A DNA stretch of 64,000 nucleotides from Jannaschia sp. GRR-S6-38 (GTDB lineage Bacteria > Pseudomonadota > Alphaproteobacteria > Rhodobacterales > Rhodobacteraceae), in the NCBI RefSeq assembly GCF_029853695.1, contig NZ_CP122537.1:248001-312000 (forward strand). Reading direction: 5' to 3'. Numbering within the stretch: position 1 is the first letter of the stretch; each line of letters opens with the position of its first letter. The position numbers and the translations under genes are program-made. The notes beneath the pieces are model-generated. The model saw nothing but the letters and a program-made list of their open reading frames with translations, did no database searches and was not told where the DNA came from. This document shows positions 1-8,216 of this stretch, in pieces.

Positions 1-289
1 GAACCCGAATATCGGGACCACGGGGCAGGATTTCCTGCATGTCGCGGGCACAGGCGGGGCCCTGTCCTTCCCGTCGCTGACGCTCTGGTCCGGGGCCGCG
101 GACTGGTCGGAGGCCGCGCGCCCCGAGACGCTCGCGGCGGAGAGCGGCGTGCCGCTGGTGCGACAGCTCGAACATTTCGCCGAGGTGATCGCGGGCCGCA
201 CCGCGCCGGTGGTCGACGCGGCCTCGGCGCGCGAGACGCTGCGCGTGATCCTGGAGATCGAGGCGCTGGCGATGGGCCCCGCGCCATGA
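1..289 (+). CDS. Gfo/Idh/MocA-family oxidoreductase, C-terminal end (5' truncated by window)
   Basis: The reading frame enters from the left edge (first full codon at position 2) and ends at TGA 287-289. The visible 95 residues include a beta-strand-rich segment (V-A-G-T-G-G-A-L-S-F) and a terminal helix reading H-F-A-E-V-I-A-G-R-T-A-P-V-V, followed by A-R-E-T-L-R-V-I-L-E-I-E. That end is characteristic of the C-terminal domain of Gfo/Idh/MocA NAD(P)-dependent sugar or cyclitol dehydrogenases. The Rossmann domain lies outside the window, so substrate cannot be inferred. The stop overlaps the start of the next gene (ATGA), so the two are probably co-translated. Confidence 0.75.
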   Translation, partial: NPNIGTTGQDFLHVAGTGGALSFPSLTLWSGAADWSEAARPETLAAESGVPLVRQLEHFAEVIAGRTAPVVDAASARETLRVILEIEALAMGPAP

Positions 290-1107
290 TCCTGCGTTGC
301 GGCCTGATCGGCGAGAATATCGGCGCCTCACGGCTGCACCGCGCGCTGGACCTGATGGGCGCGGCCCACGGGGTGGAGGTCGCGTTCACGGCCATCGACA
401 CGGCGGGCGATCCGGATTTTGACTTCGACGCGACGGTGGACGAGTTGCGCCTGCTGGGCTGGACCGGCGTGACCGTCACGCATCCGTGGAAGACCCATGC
501 GGCCGCCTGGGCCGGGTCTGCGATGGTGCCGGGTTGCGAGCGGCTCGGGGCGGCGAATACGCTGACCTTCGCGCCCCCGGCCGGGCACAACACCGATTAC
601 ACGGGCTTCCTCGCGGCCTGGGACCACGAGATGGCGGGCCGCGCGCCCGGGGCCGTCGCCGTTGCGGGCGCAGGCGGGGTGGCACGCGCGGTCCTGCCCG
701 CGCTGATCGCGCGCGGGGCGGACCCCATGACGGTCTGGGATCTCGACCGCGCGGCCGCCCTGGCCCTTGCCGCCGCCACCGGCGCGACCGCGGTCGATCC
801 GCGCGATGCCGCCGATGCGATCCGCGCCGCGGACGGCCTCGTCAACTGCACCCCGCTCGGGATGGCGGCCCATCCGGGCAGCGCCTTCCCGGCCGAGGCC
901 ATCGGCCCGCAGGGCTGGGCCTTCGACGCGGTCTACACGCCGACCGAGACCGCCTTCCTGCGCGATGCGCGCAAAGCCGGGTTGGCGATCCTGACCGGCT
1001 TCGACCTGTTCCGCCACATGGCGATCCGCAGCTTCGCGGCCTATACCGGCATCACGCCCGACCCCGCGCCCACGCTCGCGGCGCTGGCTGCGCTGCGCCC
1101 CGATTGA
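286..1107 (+). CDS. Shikimate/quinate dehydrogenase family protein (AroE-like)
   Basis: A 273-residue protein, the usual AroE length. AroE landmarks appear in order: V-T-V-T-H-P-W-K (the Lys is the family's catalytic residue), G-A-A-N-T-L, N-T-D-Y-T-G-F (catalytic Asp), a G-A-G-G-V-A-R-A dinucleotide-binding loop, L-V-N-C-T-P-L-G-M, and a C-terminal T-G-F-D-L-F helix. The N-terminal substrate loop, normally S-x-S-P-x-x-H, reads G-A-S-R-L-H here, so the substrate may differ from shikimate. The start overlaps the preceding oxidoreductase stop. With a 3-hydroxyisobutyrate dehydrogenase-type reductase just downstream, a quinate/shikimate or sugar-acid catabolic paralog is more likely than the biosynthetic aroE. 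This is an inference. Confidence 0.8.
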   Translation: MILRCGLIGENIGASRLHRALDLMGAAHGVEVAFTAIDTAGDPDFDFDATVDELRLLGWTGVTVTHPWKTHAAAWAGSAMVPGCERLGAANTLTFAPPAGHNTDYTGFLAAWDHEMAGRAPGAVAVAGAGGVARAVLPALIARGADPMTVWDLDRAAALALAAATGATAVDPRDAADAIRAADGLVNCTPLGMAAHPGSAFPAEAIGPQGWAFDAVYTPTETAFLRDARKAGLAILTGFDLFRHMAIRSFAAYTGITPDPAPTLAALAALRPD

Positions 1108-1135
1108 CCCTGTTTCCATCCCGAAAGGACAGAAC

Positions 1136-2023
1136 ATGACAACGCCCCGCATCGGTTTCATCGGCTTGGGTCTCATGGGCTCGGCCATGGTGCAGCGCCT
1201 TCTGGACAAGGGCCACGGCGTGACGGTGCTCGGCCATCGCGACCGCACCGGCATCGAAGCCGCCACCGCGCGCGGCGCAGCGGAGGCCGACAGCGCGCGC
1301 GGGCTGGCCGCAGAGAGCGATGTCGTGATGCTCTGCATGGGCACCTCCGAGCAGGTCGAGGCGCGGATGACCGGGCCCGACGGGGTGATCGCGGGCCTGC
1401 GCGAGGGCGCCATCGTGATCGATTTCGGCACCTCCCTGCCCGGCTCGACCAAGGCGCTGGGCGGGCAGGTGCGCGACGCGGGCGGCACCTATCTCGACGC
1501 GCCGCTGGGGCGCACGCCCAGCCACGGGCGCGAGGGCAAGCTCAACATCATGTGCGCGGGCGAACGCGGCGCGTTCGATCGCGTCAAGCCGCTGCTCGAC
1601 GATCTGGGCGAGAACGTCTTCCACCTGGGCGCGCTGGGCAACGGGCACACGATCAAGCTGATCAATAACTTCTTCGCCATGACCACGGCCAACGCGATGG
1701 CCGAGGCCTTCGCCATGGCCGACCGCGCGGGCATCGCGCGCCAGGACCTGTTCGACGTGATGGGCGCCGGACCGCTGCGGTCGGGGATGATGGAGTTCAT
1801 CAAGGCCTATGCTGTCGATGGCGACGACACGGCGCTGGCCTTCTCGGTGCGCAACGCGGCCAAGGACGTGGGCTATTACCGCGAGATGGCCGGGGAGCTC
1901 TCGGCCGACAGCATCATGTCGGCCTGCGCGGACCGCGCGCTGAACGCGGCCATCGAGGACGGGCGCGGCGACGAGATGGTCCCGCGCATGGTCGATTTCT
2001 TCGCCGACCGCTTCAAGGGCTGA
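1136..2023 (+). CDS. NAD(P)-dependent oxidoreductase, 3-hydroxyisobutyrate dehydrogenase family
   Basis: A 295-residue beta-hydroxyacid dehydrogenase. The N-terminal Rossmann motif is G-F-I-G-L-G-L-M-G-S-A-M. The middle carries D-F-G-T-S-L-P-G-S-T and D-A-P-L-G-R-T, and the catalytic helix reads G-N-G-H-T-I-K-L-I-N-N with the conserved Lys. Members (GarR, MmsB, GlyR) oxidise or reduce 3-hydroxy acids such as 3-hydroxyisobutyrate or tartronate semialdehyde; the exact substrate cannot be read from sequence. The start ATG is preceded by AAAGGACAG, a good ribosome binding site. It follows the AroE-like gene by 28 bp and the next gene begins 1 base after its stop, so this is an operon. Confidence 0.85.
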   Translation: MTTPRIGFIGLGLMGSAMVQRLLDKGHGVTVLGHRDRTGIEAATARGAAEADSARGLAAESDVVMLCMGTSEQVEARMTGPDGVIAGLREGAIVIDFGTSLPGSTKALGGQVRDAGGTYLDAPLGRTPSHGREGKLNIMCAGERGAFDRVKPLLDDLGENVFHLGALGNGHTIKLINNFFAMTTANAMAEAFAMADRAGIARQDLFDVMGAGPLRSGMMEFIKAYAVDGDDTALAFSVRNAAKDVGYYREMAGELSADSIMSACADRALNAAIEDGRGDEMVPRMVDFFADRFKG

Positions 2024-2024
2024 G

Positions 2025-2939
2025 ATGGCCGCACCGGCCCCCGTCAGCCACCTGGCCCGCGCGCGCGAGGACGCGCCAGGCCGCGGCATTGCGCTGATGC
2101 TGCTGGCCTATCTGTTCTTCAGCTTCACCGACACCTCGGTGAAATGGCTGGGGCTCGCGGGGCTGCCGGCGCTGCAGCTGGCCTTCATGCGCTTCGGCGT
2201 GCATCTGGCGCTGTCGACGGGCCCGATGCTGGGGCGCGACCATTCGGGCTTCACCGCGCCGCGGCGGCTGGCGGGGCTCATGCTGTTGCGCGGCGGGCTC
2301 CTGATGATCTCGACGGTCACGAATTTCATCTCGCTGCGCTATCTCGACCTGACGGTCGCGGCGGCGATCATGTTCTCCTCGCCGATCCTGGTCTCGGCCC
2401 TGTCGGTGCCGCTGCTGGGCGAGCGGGTGGGCATCTGGCGCTGGTCGGCAATCCTCCTGGGGTTTGTCGGCGTCCTGATCGTGGTGCGGCCCTGGTCGGG
2501 CGAGTTCCACTGGGCGGCGATCCTGTCGCTGATCGCAGCCACGGCGCTGGCGCTCTTCTCGATCCTGACGCGGCAGCTGGCCGGTGTGGCGGCGCCGCGG
2601 ACGATGCAGCTCTACGCGGGGCTGGTCGGCACGGTGGCGCTGGCGCCGGTGGCCTGGTGGGTCTGGGACGCGCCCGGGGCGCCGCTGGAATGGACGCTGA
2701 TGTTTGCCATCGGGGTCTTCGCCTGGACCGGGCACCATTTCTTCAGCCGGGCGCATGGCTACGCGCCGGCCTCGGTGCTGATGCCGTTCAGCTATTCCTT
2801 CCTCATGTATCTCGCGGTGGCGGGGTTTCTTGTCTTCGGCACGGTGCCCGATGCGATGACGATCCTCGGCGCCGGGGTGATCGCCGCGGCGGGGCTGGTG
2901 ATCTGGTGGCGCGAGCGCGTGCGGCGGACGACATGCTGA
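2025..2939 (+). CDS. EamA/DMT-superfamily transporter
   Basis: A 304-residue polytopic membrane protein with about ten hydrophobic segments in two EamA repeats. The first repeat begins L-M-L-L-A-Y-L-F-F-S-F-T-D and the second begins near residue 165 with W-A-A-I-L-S-L-I-A-A-T. This is the S-adenosylmethionine/metabolite exporter-like (RhaT/YdcZ) type. The start lies one base after the preceding reductase stop, and the end overlaps the LysE-type gene by 7 bp. Coupling to two metabolic genes upstream suggests export or uptake of a related metabolite, but the cargo is unknown. Confidence 0.85.
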   Translation: MAAPAPVSHLARAREDAPGRGIALMLLAYLFFSFTDTSVKWLGLAGLPALQLAFMRFGVHLALSTGPMLGRDHSGFTAPRRLAGLMLLRGGLLMISTVTNFISLRYLDLTVAAAIMFSSPILVSALSVPLLGERVGIWRWSAILLGFVGVLIVVRPWSGEFHWAAILSLIAATALALFSILTRQLAGVAAPRTMQLYAGLVGTVALAPVAWWVWDAPGAPLEWTLMFAIGVFAWTGHHFFSRAHGYAPASVLMPFSYSFLMYLAVAGFLVFGTVPDAMTILGAGVIAAAGLVIWWRERVRRTTC

Positions 2940-3523
2940 CCTTCGCCGCCGCCGTCTTCTTCCTGATCGTCACGCCCGGGCCGGGCGTGCTGTCGACGGC
3001 GGGCGTGGGCAGCGCCTTCGGGGCGCGGCCCGGGCTGCGCTACGTGACGGGGTTGTTTCTGGGCAATTTCGCCGTGGCGCTGGCGGTCGTAAGCGGGCTG
3101 GCCGCGATCCTGCTGGCCGCGCCGGTGGTGCGGACGGTGCTGTTCGTGGCCTCGACGGCCTATCTGCTCTATCTCGCCATCCGCATCGCGACCGCCGGGT
3201 CGCGACTGGCCTTCATCGAGGCCGCCGCCCCGCCCGGCATCCGCGACGGGCTGGCGCTGCAGGCGATCAACCCGAAGGCCTATGCGGTGAACACGGCGCT
3301 CTTCACCGGCTTCGCGTTCCTGCCCGCCGCGCCGGGATGGGAGGCGGCGATCAAGCTTCTGATCCTGAATGCGATCTGGATCCCGATCCACCTCGCCTGG
3401 CTTTGGGCCGGTGTGACGGTGCGGCGGCTGGACCTGGCGCCCGAGACGCAGAGGGTGATCAATATCGGCATGGCCGGCTCGATGCTGGCGGTGGTTGGGC
3501 TGGCGCTGTTCAGCCTGGTTTGA
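2933..3523 (+). CDS. LysE-family translocator
   Basis: The start ATG at 2933 sits inside the end of the EamA gene (ATGCTGA, overlapping stop). The 196-residue product has the LysE/RhtB N-terminal signature F-L-I-V-T-P-G-P-G-V-L followed by five to six hydrophobic segments and the Q-A-I-N-P-K-A segment near residue 110. Family members export amino acids or derivatives (lysine, homoserine, threonine). Two different exporters back to back in one operon is notable, but the cargo cannot be assigned. It is the last gene of the run; a convergent gene follows 114 bp later. Confidence 0.85.
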   Translation: MLTFAAAVFFLIVTPGPGVLSTAGVGSAFGARPGLRYVTGLFLGNFAVALAVVSGLAAILLAAPVVRTVLFVASTAYLLYLAIRIATAGSRLAFIEAAAPPGIRDGLALQAINPKAYAVNTALFTGFAFLPAAPGWEAAIKLLILNAIWIPIHLAWLWAGVTVRRLDLAPETQRVINIGMAGSMLAVVGLALFSLV

Positions 3524-3637
3524 GGGCGCGCGGGACGCCCCACCGCCGGGTCGCGAAGCGGCCCGGCACGCGTCCGACCGCCCCCACGGGCGGGCGCGTT
3601 CGCCCCCACCCTCGGTCGGCCGCGCGCCTTCTGAGTC

Positions 3638-4801
3638 TCAGATCGCGCCCTCTGCCGCGAGCGCGTCGATCCGGTCTTCGCTCAGCCCCAGCTCGGCCAG
3701 GATGGCGCGACTGTGCTGGCCCAACGCGGGGATCGGGTCCATCCGCGCTTCGGCCTGTCCGGGCGGCAGGAGCGCGGGCAAGGGGCCGGCGGGGCTTTCG
3801 ACCTCGCGCCAGCGGCCCGCCAGCGCGGGATGATCCCAGAGCGCGGCCATGTCGTTGAGCCGCGCGTTGCCGATGCCGGCGGCGTCGAGCCGGGCGCGCA
3901 CCGCGTCGCAGGTCAGACCGGCGAAGGCCCCCTCGATGAGGGCGCGCAGCGCTTCGGCATTGGCGGCGCGGGCGTGGTTGGTGGCGAACCGCGCGTCCTC
4001 CGCCAGGGTCGCGTCGCCCAGCACGTCGCGGCAGAAGACCTGCCATTCGCGCGAGTTCTGCAAGCCGAAGATTACCTCGCCATCGGTGGCTGCGAAGGGA
4101 CCGTAGGGAAAGATCGTGGCATGCGCCGCCCCCGCCCGCGCGGGCGGGGGCGCGCCGTCCATCGCGTAATACATCGGATAGCCCATCCATTCCGCCGTCG
4201 CCGCCAGCATCGACACGTCGAGATGCCTGCCCCGCCCCGACACGCCTCGCGCGATCAGCGCCGACAGGATGTTGGTCAGCGCGTACATCCCCGCCGCGAT
4301 ATCGGAGATCGAGATGCCGGCTTTCGACGGCACCTCCGGCGTGCCTGTGACCGAGACGAGCCCCGCCTCGGCCTGCACCAGGAGGTCGTAGGCCTTGCGG
4401 TCATTGCCCGCGCCATAGCCCGAGATGTCGCAGAGGATGGTGCGCGGATTGCGCGCGTGGACGGCGTCCCAGCCGAGGCCCAGCCGCGCCGCCGCACCGG
4501 GGGCGAGGTTTTGGACGATGACGTCGGCGCGGTCGACCAGCGCGTCCAGCACCTCGGCCGCCGCCTCGTGGCGCAGGTCGAGCGCGAGGCTCTCCTTCGA
4601 GCGGTTGGTCCAGACGAAATGGCTGCTGAGACCGCGCGCGCGGGTGTCGTAGCCGCGGGCGAAATCGCCGGTCCCGGGGCGCTCGATCTTGATGACCCGC
4701 GCGCCCATATCGGCAAGCTGGCGGGTGCAGAACGGCGCGGCGACGGCGTGTTCCAGCGCGACGACGGTCAGCCCGGCCAGCGGCAGGTCGGCCGCCACCA
4801 T
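3638..4801 (-). CDS. CaiB/BaiF (class III) CoA-transferase family protein
   Basis: A 387-residue class III CoA transferase. The N-terminus L-A-G-L-T-V-V-A-L-E-H-A-V-A-A-P and the D-M-G-A-R-V-I-K-I-E-R-P-G-x-G-D segment are diagnostic. A further K-A-Y-D-L-L-V-Q-A-E-A-G segment carries the Asp (residue 139) that I align with the family's catalytic aspartate. The start overlaps the stop of the acyl-CoA dehydrogenase by one base (TGATG), so translation is probably coupled. It likely activates a carboxylic acid to its CoA ester for the neighbouring dehydrogenase. Family homology does not give the donor or acceptor. Confidence 0.88.
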   Translation of the reverse strand: MVAADLPLAGLTVVALEHAVAAPFCTRQLADMGARVIKIERPGTGDFARGYDTRARGLSSHFVWTNRSKESLALDLRHEAAAEVLDALVDRADVIVQNLAPGAAARLGLGWDAVHARNPRTILCDISGYGAGNDRKAYDLLVQAEAGLVSVTGTPEVPSKAGISISDIAAGMYALTNILSALIARGVSGRGRHLDVSMLAATAEWMGYPMYYAMDGAPPPARAGAAHATIFPYGPFAATDGEVIFGLQNSREWQVFCRDVLGDATLAEDARFATNHARAANAEALRALIEGAFAGLTCDAVRARLDAAGIGNARLNDMAALWDHPALAGRWREVESPAGPLPALLPPGQAEARMDPIPALGQHSRAILAELGLSEDRIDALAAEGAI

Positions 4802-5958
4802 CAGAAGGACCGCGGCAGGCCCAGCACGTGTTCGGCCACGTGGCTGAGGATCAAGTTCGTCGAGATCGGTGCCACCTGGTAGAGACGCGTCTCGCGGAAC
4901 TTGCGCTCGACGTCGTAATCAGCGGCGAAGCCGAAGCCGCCATGGGTCTGCAGGCAGGCATTGGCCGCTTCCCAGCTGGCCTTGGCGGCAAGGTACTTGG
5001 CCATGTTGGCCTCGGCCCCGCAGGGCTCGCCCGCGTCGAAAAGCGCGGCCGCCTTGCGGGTCATCAGGTCGGCGGCCTCGATCTCGACATGCGCCTCGGC
5101 CAGCGGGAAGGCCACGCCCTGGTTCTGGCCGATGGGGCGCCCGAAGACCTCGCGTTCCTTCGCATAGGCGGTGCCGCGGTCGATGAACCAGCGCCCGTCG
5201 CCGATGCATTCGGCGGCGATCAGCGCGCGTTCGGCATTGAGCCCGTCCAGCACGTGGCGGAACCCCTGCCCGATCTCGCCGATGACGCAGTCCTCGGGCA
5301 GCTCCAGCCCGTCGAAGAACAGCTCGTTGGTCTCGTGATTGACCATGTTCTCGATTGGCTTGACGGTCAGGCCGCTGCCCACCGCGTCGCGCAAATCGAC
5401 GAGGAACAGCGTCATGCCGAGCGACTTGCGCTCGACCTCGGCCAAGGGCGTGGTGCGGGCGAGCAGGACCATCAGCTCGGAATGCTGGACGCGGCTGATC
5501 CAGACCTTCTGGCCGTCCACGATCCAGCGGTCGCCCTGCTTGCGCGCGGTGGTGCGGATGCGCGTGGTGTCGGTGCCGGCGCCCGGCTCGGTCACCGCCA
5601 TGCTCTGCAGCCGGATCTCTCCGCTGGCGATGCGCGGCAGCCAATGGGCCTTCTGCGCCTCCGAGCCGTGCCGCAGGAGCGTGCCCATGTTATACATCTG
5701 CCCGTGGCAGAAGCCCGCATTGGCGCCCGAGCGGTTGATCTCCTCCATGATGACGCAGGCCTCGGTCAGGCCGAGCCCGGCGCCGCCGAATTCCTCGGGG
5801 ATAAGCGCGGCGAGCCAGCCCTCGCGGGTCAGCGCGGCGACGAACTCCTCGGGGTAGCCGGCCTCGCGGTCGATGCGGCGGTGGTATTCGGGGGGAAATC
5901 CGGCGCAGAGCGCGCGCAGCGCGTCGCGAAGCTCGCCATGGTCGCGGGGTCCGATCAT
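4801..5958 (-). CDS. Acyl-CoA dehydrogenase family protein
   Basis: A 385-residue flavoprotein with the standard three-part fold. The middle domain has Q-S-M-A-V-T-E-P-G-A-G-T-D-T (flavin/substrate strand) and W-I-V-D-G-Q-K-V-W-I-S. The C-terminal domain has the Q-T-H-G-G-F-G-F flavin-binding helix. The loop that carries the catalytic Glu in medium-chain enzymes reads L-Y-Q-V-A-P-I-S here and has no Glu, so the base may come from another helix, as in isovaleryl-CoA dehydrogenase. It lies in the middle of a three-gene overlapping operon (ATGA with the upstream gene, TGATG with the downstream CoA transferase). Confidence 0.88.
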   Translation of the reverse strand: MIGPRDHGELRDALRALCAGFPPEYHRRIDREAGYPEEFVAALTREGWLAALIPEEFGGAGLGLTEACVIMEEINRSGANAGFCHGQMYNMGTLLRHGSEAQKAHWLPRIASGEIRLQSMAVTEPGAGTDTTRIRTTARKQGDRWIVDGQKVWISRVQHSELMVLLARTTPLAEVERKSLGMTLFLVDLRDAVGSGLTVKPIENMVNHETNELFFDGLELPEDCVIGEIGQGFRHVLDGLNAERALIAAECIGDGRWFIDRGTAYAKEREVFGRPIGQNQGVAFPLAEAHVEIEAADLMTRKAAALFDAGEPCGAEANMAKYLAAKASWEAANACLQTHGGFGFAADYDVERKFRETRLYQVAPISTNLILSHVAEHVLGLPRSF

Positions 5959-6854
5959 GCGCCAGTCGTGGCCGCTTGCGAGGGCGGGCGCAAGTGCGCG
6001 GCCAGCGCCGCGATATGGTCGGAGCCGATGCCGCAGCAGCCGCCGACCAGCGTGGCGCCCGCCTCGACCCAGAGCGCGGCCCAGTCGAGATAGGCGTCGG
6101 GGTCGATATCGTCGCGCAGATCGTGCAGCGTTTCGTTCGCCGCGCCGTCATCGGGCCGGAAGGCGTTGGCATAGACGCCCACCGGCAGCGGGCCGGCGGC
6201 GCGCGCGGCGCGGATCGCCGGGGCCATCGCCTCGGGCTGGGAGCAGTTGAAGAGGATGGCCTCCGCGCCCAGCGCCGCGGCAAGCCGGGCGGCGTCGGCG
6301 GCGGGTTCGCCGGAGCGGAGTGCGGGCGCGTCCTCGGCGCTGTCCGAAGGCCCGTCGCGCAGCGTGAAGGACAGCCAGAGCGGCTTGCCGGTCCCGGCCA
6401 CCGAAGCGGCGACGCCCCGGGCCTCGGCCAGCGAGGAGATCGTCTCGGCCAGCCAGAGATCGACGAAGGGCCCGAGGCCGTCGACCAGGACCGACCAGAC
6501 GCGCGCCGCCTCGGCCGCGTCGAAGAGATCGGGCCGGTAGGAGCCGCAGGGCGGCGGCAGGCAGCCCGCCACGCGCGCCGGCCCCGCGACCGCGCGCGCA
6601 AGGTGCCCGGCCCGTCGGGCAAGGGCGGCGCCTTCGGCGGCGAAACGCTCGGCGCCAAGATGGAAGGGCACGACGGCATAGCTGTTGGCGGTGATCACCT
6701 CGGCGCCCGCCGCGACGAAGGCGGCATGGGCGGCGCGCACCGCCTCGGGCGTCTCGACCAGCGCGGCGGCGGACCACTCGGGCTGGCGCAGAACGCCGCC
6801 ATGGCGCTGGATTTCGCGGCTCATGCCGCCATCGAGGATTGTGATCGCCGTCAT
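5955..6854 (-). CDS. Homocysteine S-methyltransferase family protein
   Basis: The start chosen is the ATG at 6854, preceded by AGGAGG at good spacing; an upstream in-frame ATG at 6917 would add a non-conserved tail. The 299-residue product begins I-T-I-L-D-G-G-M-S-R-E-I, and carries the zinc-thiolate Cys residues of the family: N-C-S-Q-P-E near residue 202 and G-G-C-C-G at about 271. Family members transfer a methyl group from S-methylmethionine or betaine-type donors to homocysteine. It heads the operon with an acyl-CoA dehydrogenase and a CoA transferase, an unusual mix that might point to methylated sulfur compound catabolism (inference). Confidence 0.85.
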   Translation of the reverse strand: MTAITILDGGMSREIQRHGGVLRQPEWSAAALVETPEAVRAAHAAFVAAGAEVITANSYAVVPFHLGAERFAAEGAALARRAGHLARAVAGPARVAGCLPPPCGSYRPDLFDAAEAARVWSVLVDGLGPFVDLWLAETISSLAEARGVAASVAGTGKPLWLSFTLRDGPSDSAEDAPALRSGEPAADAARLAAALGAEAILFNCSQPEAMAPAIRAARAAGPLPVGVYANAFRPDDGAANETLHDLRDDIDPDAYLDWAALWVEAGATLVGGCCGIGSDHIAALAAHLRPPSQAATTGA

Positions 6855-6956
6855 CGCGGCCTCCTGCCCGTGTCGTGTACCCTTTTCATCCCGCCCGGAC
6901 CTAGACGGATGCGGCACGGGGACCAGAGGTCTGTTCGGCGCGCGTGCCAGCCCCTA

Positions 6957-6970
6957 TGTCGCAGGCGACA
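6957..6970. promoter_or_regulatory. 14-bp inverted repeat upstream of the Crp/Fnr gene
   Basis: A perfect palindrome TGTCGC-AG-GCGACA lies 39 bp before the ATG of the Crp/Fnr-type regulator, in the 155-bp divergent gap shared with the homocysteine methyltransferase operon. Position and symmetry fit an operator for a dimeric regulator, possibly autoregulation. It does not match the textbook FNR (TTGAT-N4-ATCAA) site. The functional role is inferred. Confidence 0.3.
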
Positions 6971-7009
6971 CGTCGAAATCCGCGAATGCGTGCATGGGAG
7001 AGGACCGGC

Positions 7010-7690
7010 ATGGCCGTCGAAACCGAAAACTGGATCGAACGCTTCCGCGGATTGGCCGCCCTGCCCGCGGATCTGCGGGCCGACCTGACGCGCGGCAGCC
7101 GGATCGTCGACTTTCCCGAGGGCAGCGATGTCTTCAGCCCCGGCCAGTCGGCCGACAGCCTGCTCTTGCTGCTCGAAGGCACGGTGCGCGTGCAGCAGCA
7201 GTCGAAATCGGGGCGCGAGGTCTTTCTCTACCGCGTCCACGCCGGCGAAAGCTGCGTCCTGACGACGGCCTTCATGCTGGCCTTCGAGGATTACGCCGCC
7301 CATGGCATCGCCGAGACGCCGGTGCGCGCCGTGGCGATCCCGCGCGACACGTTCGACGATCTCGTGGCCCGCAGCCCGGTCTTCCGGCAGTTCATCTTCC
7401 GCGCCTATTCGCGCCGGATCACTGACCTGTTCACGCTGATCGACGACATCGTCTTCCAGCGCATCGACGTGCGGCTGGCCGCCCGGCTGCTGGAGCTGGC
7501 CGATGGCGGCGACGCGGTCCATGCCACCCACCAGGCGCTGGCGACCGAGCTGGGCACGGCGCGGGAGGTCATCTCGCGCACGCTGGCCGAGTTCCACCGC
7601 CGCGGCTGGGTCGAGCCCGCGCGCGGCGTGGTCCACCTGACTGGCCGCGAGGGGCTGGGCCGGCTGGCCCGCTCGGCTGGCGAGGCCTGA
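7010..7690 (+). CDS. Crp/Fnr-family transcriptional regulator
   Basis: Start at 7010, preceded by GGGAGAGGA; the 22 residues upstream in frame have no regulator-like sequence. The 226-residue protein has a cyclic nucleotide-binding-like beta barrel (residues about 20-125), a long dimer helix and a C-terminal winged helix with A-T-E-L-G-T-A-R-E-V-I-S-R-T-L as recognition helix. It lacks the N-terminal Cys cluster of Fnr. Its only Cys (residue 82, in H-A-G-E-S-C-V-L-T) lies in the sensor domain. It precedes a YeeE/persulfide dioxygenase set in the same orientation, so a sulfur-responsive role through Cys82 is plausible but unproven. Confidence 0.88.
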   Translation: MAVETENWIERFRGLAALPADLRADLTRGSRIVDFPEGSDVFSPGQSADSLLLLLEGTVRVQQQSKSGREVFLYRVHAGESCVLTTAFMLAFEDYAAHGIAETPVRAVAIPRDTFDDLVARSPVFRQFIFRAYSRRITDLFTLIDDIVFQRIDVRLAARLLELADGGDAVHATHQALATELGTAREVISRTLAEFHRRGWVEPARGVVHLTGREGLGRLARSAGEA

Positions 7691-7700
7691 CCGGGCCTCG

Positions 7701-7713
7701 GTGACATGATCAC
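7701..7713. promoter_or_regulatory. Possible GTGA/TCAC operator before the yeeE-persulfide dioxygenase genes
   Basis: In the 79-bp gap between the Crp/Fnr gene and the first YeeE gene, half-sites GTGA and TCAC are arranged as an imperfect palindrome with a 5-bp spacer (GTGACATGATCAC). Classical CRP sites have a 6-bp spacer, so this is only a candidate for the upstream regulator. Confidence 0.25.
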
Positions 7714-7769
7714 ACAGCGTTCCCGCCCGGTCGTGGCATGACCTGTCCAACGAAAGCGAATCGCAAGAG

Positions 7770-8213
7770 ATGGAAAACCTCATGATCACCGAATTCACCC
7801 CCCTCGCCTCGCTGGGCGGCGGCGCCCTGATCGGGGCGGCGGCCGTCGGGCTGATGCTGATGCTGGGGCGCGTCATGGGCGCGACCGGCATCGTCACCGG
7901 GATCGTGCGGCCCGCGGACGCCTCCGAGTTCGCCTGGCGCGCGGCGCTGCTGCTGGGCATGATCACCGGACCGGCCGTGGTCTGGTTGGCCACCGGGTCG
8001 ATGCCCGAAATCCAGGTGCCGGTCTCGCTGCCGATGCTGCTGATCGGCGGCGTGATCGTCGGGCTGGGCGCGACCTTCGGCTCGGGCTGCACCTCGGGTC
8101 ACGGGGTCTGCGGCATGGCCCGGCTCTCGCCGCGCTCGATCGTGGCGACCCTGACCTTCATGATCACCACCGCGGCGACAGTCTTCGTCGTCCGCCACGT
8201 GCTGGGGGCCTGA
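7770..8213 (+). CDS. YeeE/YedE-family sulfur-compound transporter, half 1
   Basis: A 147-residue membrane protein with about four hydrophobic helices and the YeeE/YedE signature G-S-G-C-T-S-G-H-G-V-C-G (Cys107 and Cys114). TsuA/YeeE-type proteins pass thiosulfate-like ions via such Cys residues. The start could be 7770 or the second ATG at 7782, which has GGAAAAC upstream; I give the longer form. The next gene encodes the partner half 3 bp downstream. Together with the metallo-hydrolase and DUF442 gene, the context points to import or export of reduced sulfur for persulfide metabolism. Confidence 0.85.
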   Translation: MENLMITEFTPLASLGGGALIGAAAVGLMLMLGRVMGATGIVTGIVRPADASEFAWRAALLLGMITGPAVVWLATGSMPEIQVPVSLPMLLIGGVIVGLGATFGSGCTSGHGVCGMARLSPRSIVATLTFMITTAATVFVVRHVLGA

Positions 8214-8216
8214 GCC

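Noticed and set aside
7010..7690. Oxygen-sensing Fnr
   Set aside because: The N-terminal Cys cluster needed for a 4Fe-4S centre is absent; only one Cys exists in the protein.
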